A stretch of 6,920 nt of DNA from Actinomycetota bacterium (GTDB lineage Bacteria; Actinomycetota; Actinomycetes; Nanopelagicales; Nanopelagicaceae). A model generated the notes under the pieces. It was not told where the DNA came from. It saw nothing but the letters and a program-made list of their open reading frames with translations, and ran no database searches. The position numbers and the translations under genes were made by a program. This document shows, one piece after another, positions 6,864 to 6,920 of this stretch. How positions within the stretch are numbered: position 1 is the stretch's first letter; every line of letters begins with the position of its first letter. Location of the stretch: positions 1 through 6,920 of the forward strand of contig JAPOJL010000030.1 in the NCBI GenBank assembly GCA_029978425.1, written 5' to 3'.

Positions 6864-6920
6864 GAGTAGACAGTAAAGGGTGGCTGCGAAAATCAACGCG
6901 CTATTCTTCTCGAATGGGAA
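6864..6920 (-). promoter_or_regulatory. Promoter region of the sulfotransferase gene, leaderless spacing
   Basis: Reading on the minus strand, TACTGT (6875-6870) is followed by 6 nt and then the ATG at 6863. Farther upstream TTGATT (6896-6891) resembles a -35, with a 15-bp spacer, or 16-17 bp if the box is shifted by a base or two. The TTG codon that could serve as an alternative start lies inside this -35-like box, which argues against its use. No strong Shine-Dalgarno sequence precedes the ATG. The window ends at 6920, so the rest of the upstream region is not visible. Confidence 0.45.

Overview
The window reads as a compact bacterial chromosome segment, most likely from an actinobacterium with intermediate GC. 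By eye about half the bases are G or C, well below Streptomyces or Mycobacterium. Pointers to Actinobacteria are a CysNC fusion next to CysD, an actinobacterial-type GH13 alpha-glucosidase, and transcription-unit starts that look leaderless. Small-genome freshwater actinobacteria (acI / Nanopelagicales-like) would fit, but this placement is an inference from style, not a database match. TAA, TAG and TGA are all used as stops, so the standard bacterial code applies. I see no tRNA, rRNA, CRISPR array, insertion sequence or integrase.

Layout. (1) Positions 31-1689, minus strand: a GH13 alpha-glucosidase that releases glucose from oligosaccharides. (2) A 117-bp divergent intergenic region carrying promoters for both sides. 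(3) 1807-2409, plus: a TRIC/UPF0126-family membrane protein. (4) 2453-5933, plus: a tightly packed three-gene sulfate-activation operon, cysD - cysNC - TSUP (TauE/SafE) permease. Its genes overlap by 1 bp (TAATG) and 4 bp (GTGA). (5) 5934-6863, minus: a PAPS-type sulfotransferase, convergent with the operon and with zero bases between the two stop codons. The right edge holds its promoter region.

How the genes work together. CysD and the GTPase part of CysNC make APS from sulfate and ATP. The C-terminal APS kinase of CysNC converts APS to PAPS. The TSUP protein probably moves sulfate or another sulfur anion across the membrane. The facing sulfotransferase has both PAPS-binding signatures, so it can use the product. 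No PAPS/APS reductase or sulfite reductase is present here. The visible chain is therefore sulfate to PAPS to a sulfated acceptor, rather than sulfate to cysteine. The acceptor is unknown, and the reduction genes could lie elsewhere.

The most striking non-coding signal concerns start sites. All four genes that begin a transcription unit have a TANNNT -10-like hexamer ending 6 or 7 nt before the ATG and no convincing Shine-Dalgarno sequence. The two operon-internal genes instead have GAGGG or GGAG at normal spacing. This suggests leaderless initiation for first genes and SD-dependent or coupled initiation inside the operon. It also decides the start codons of the two minus-strand genes.
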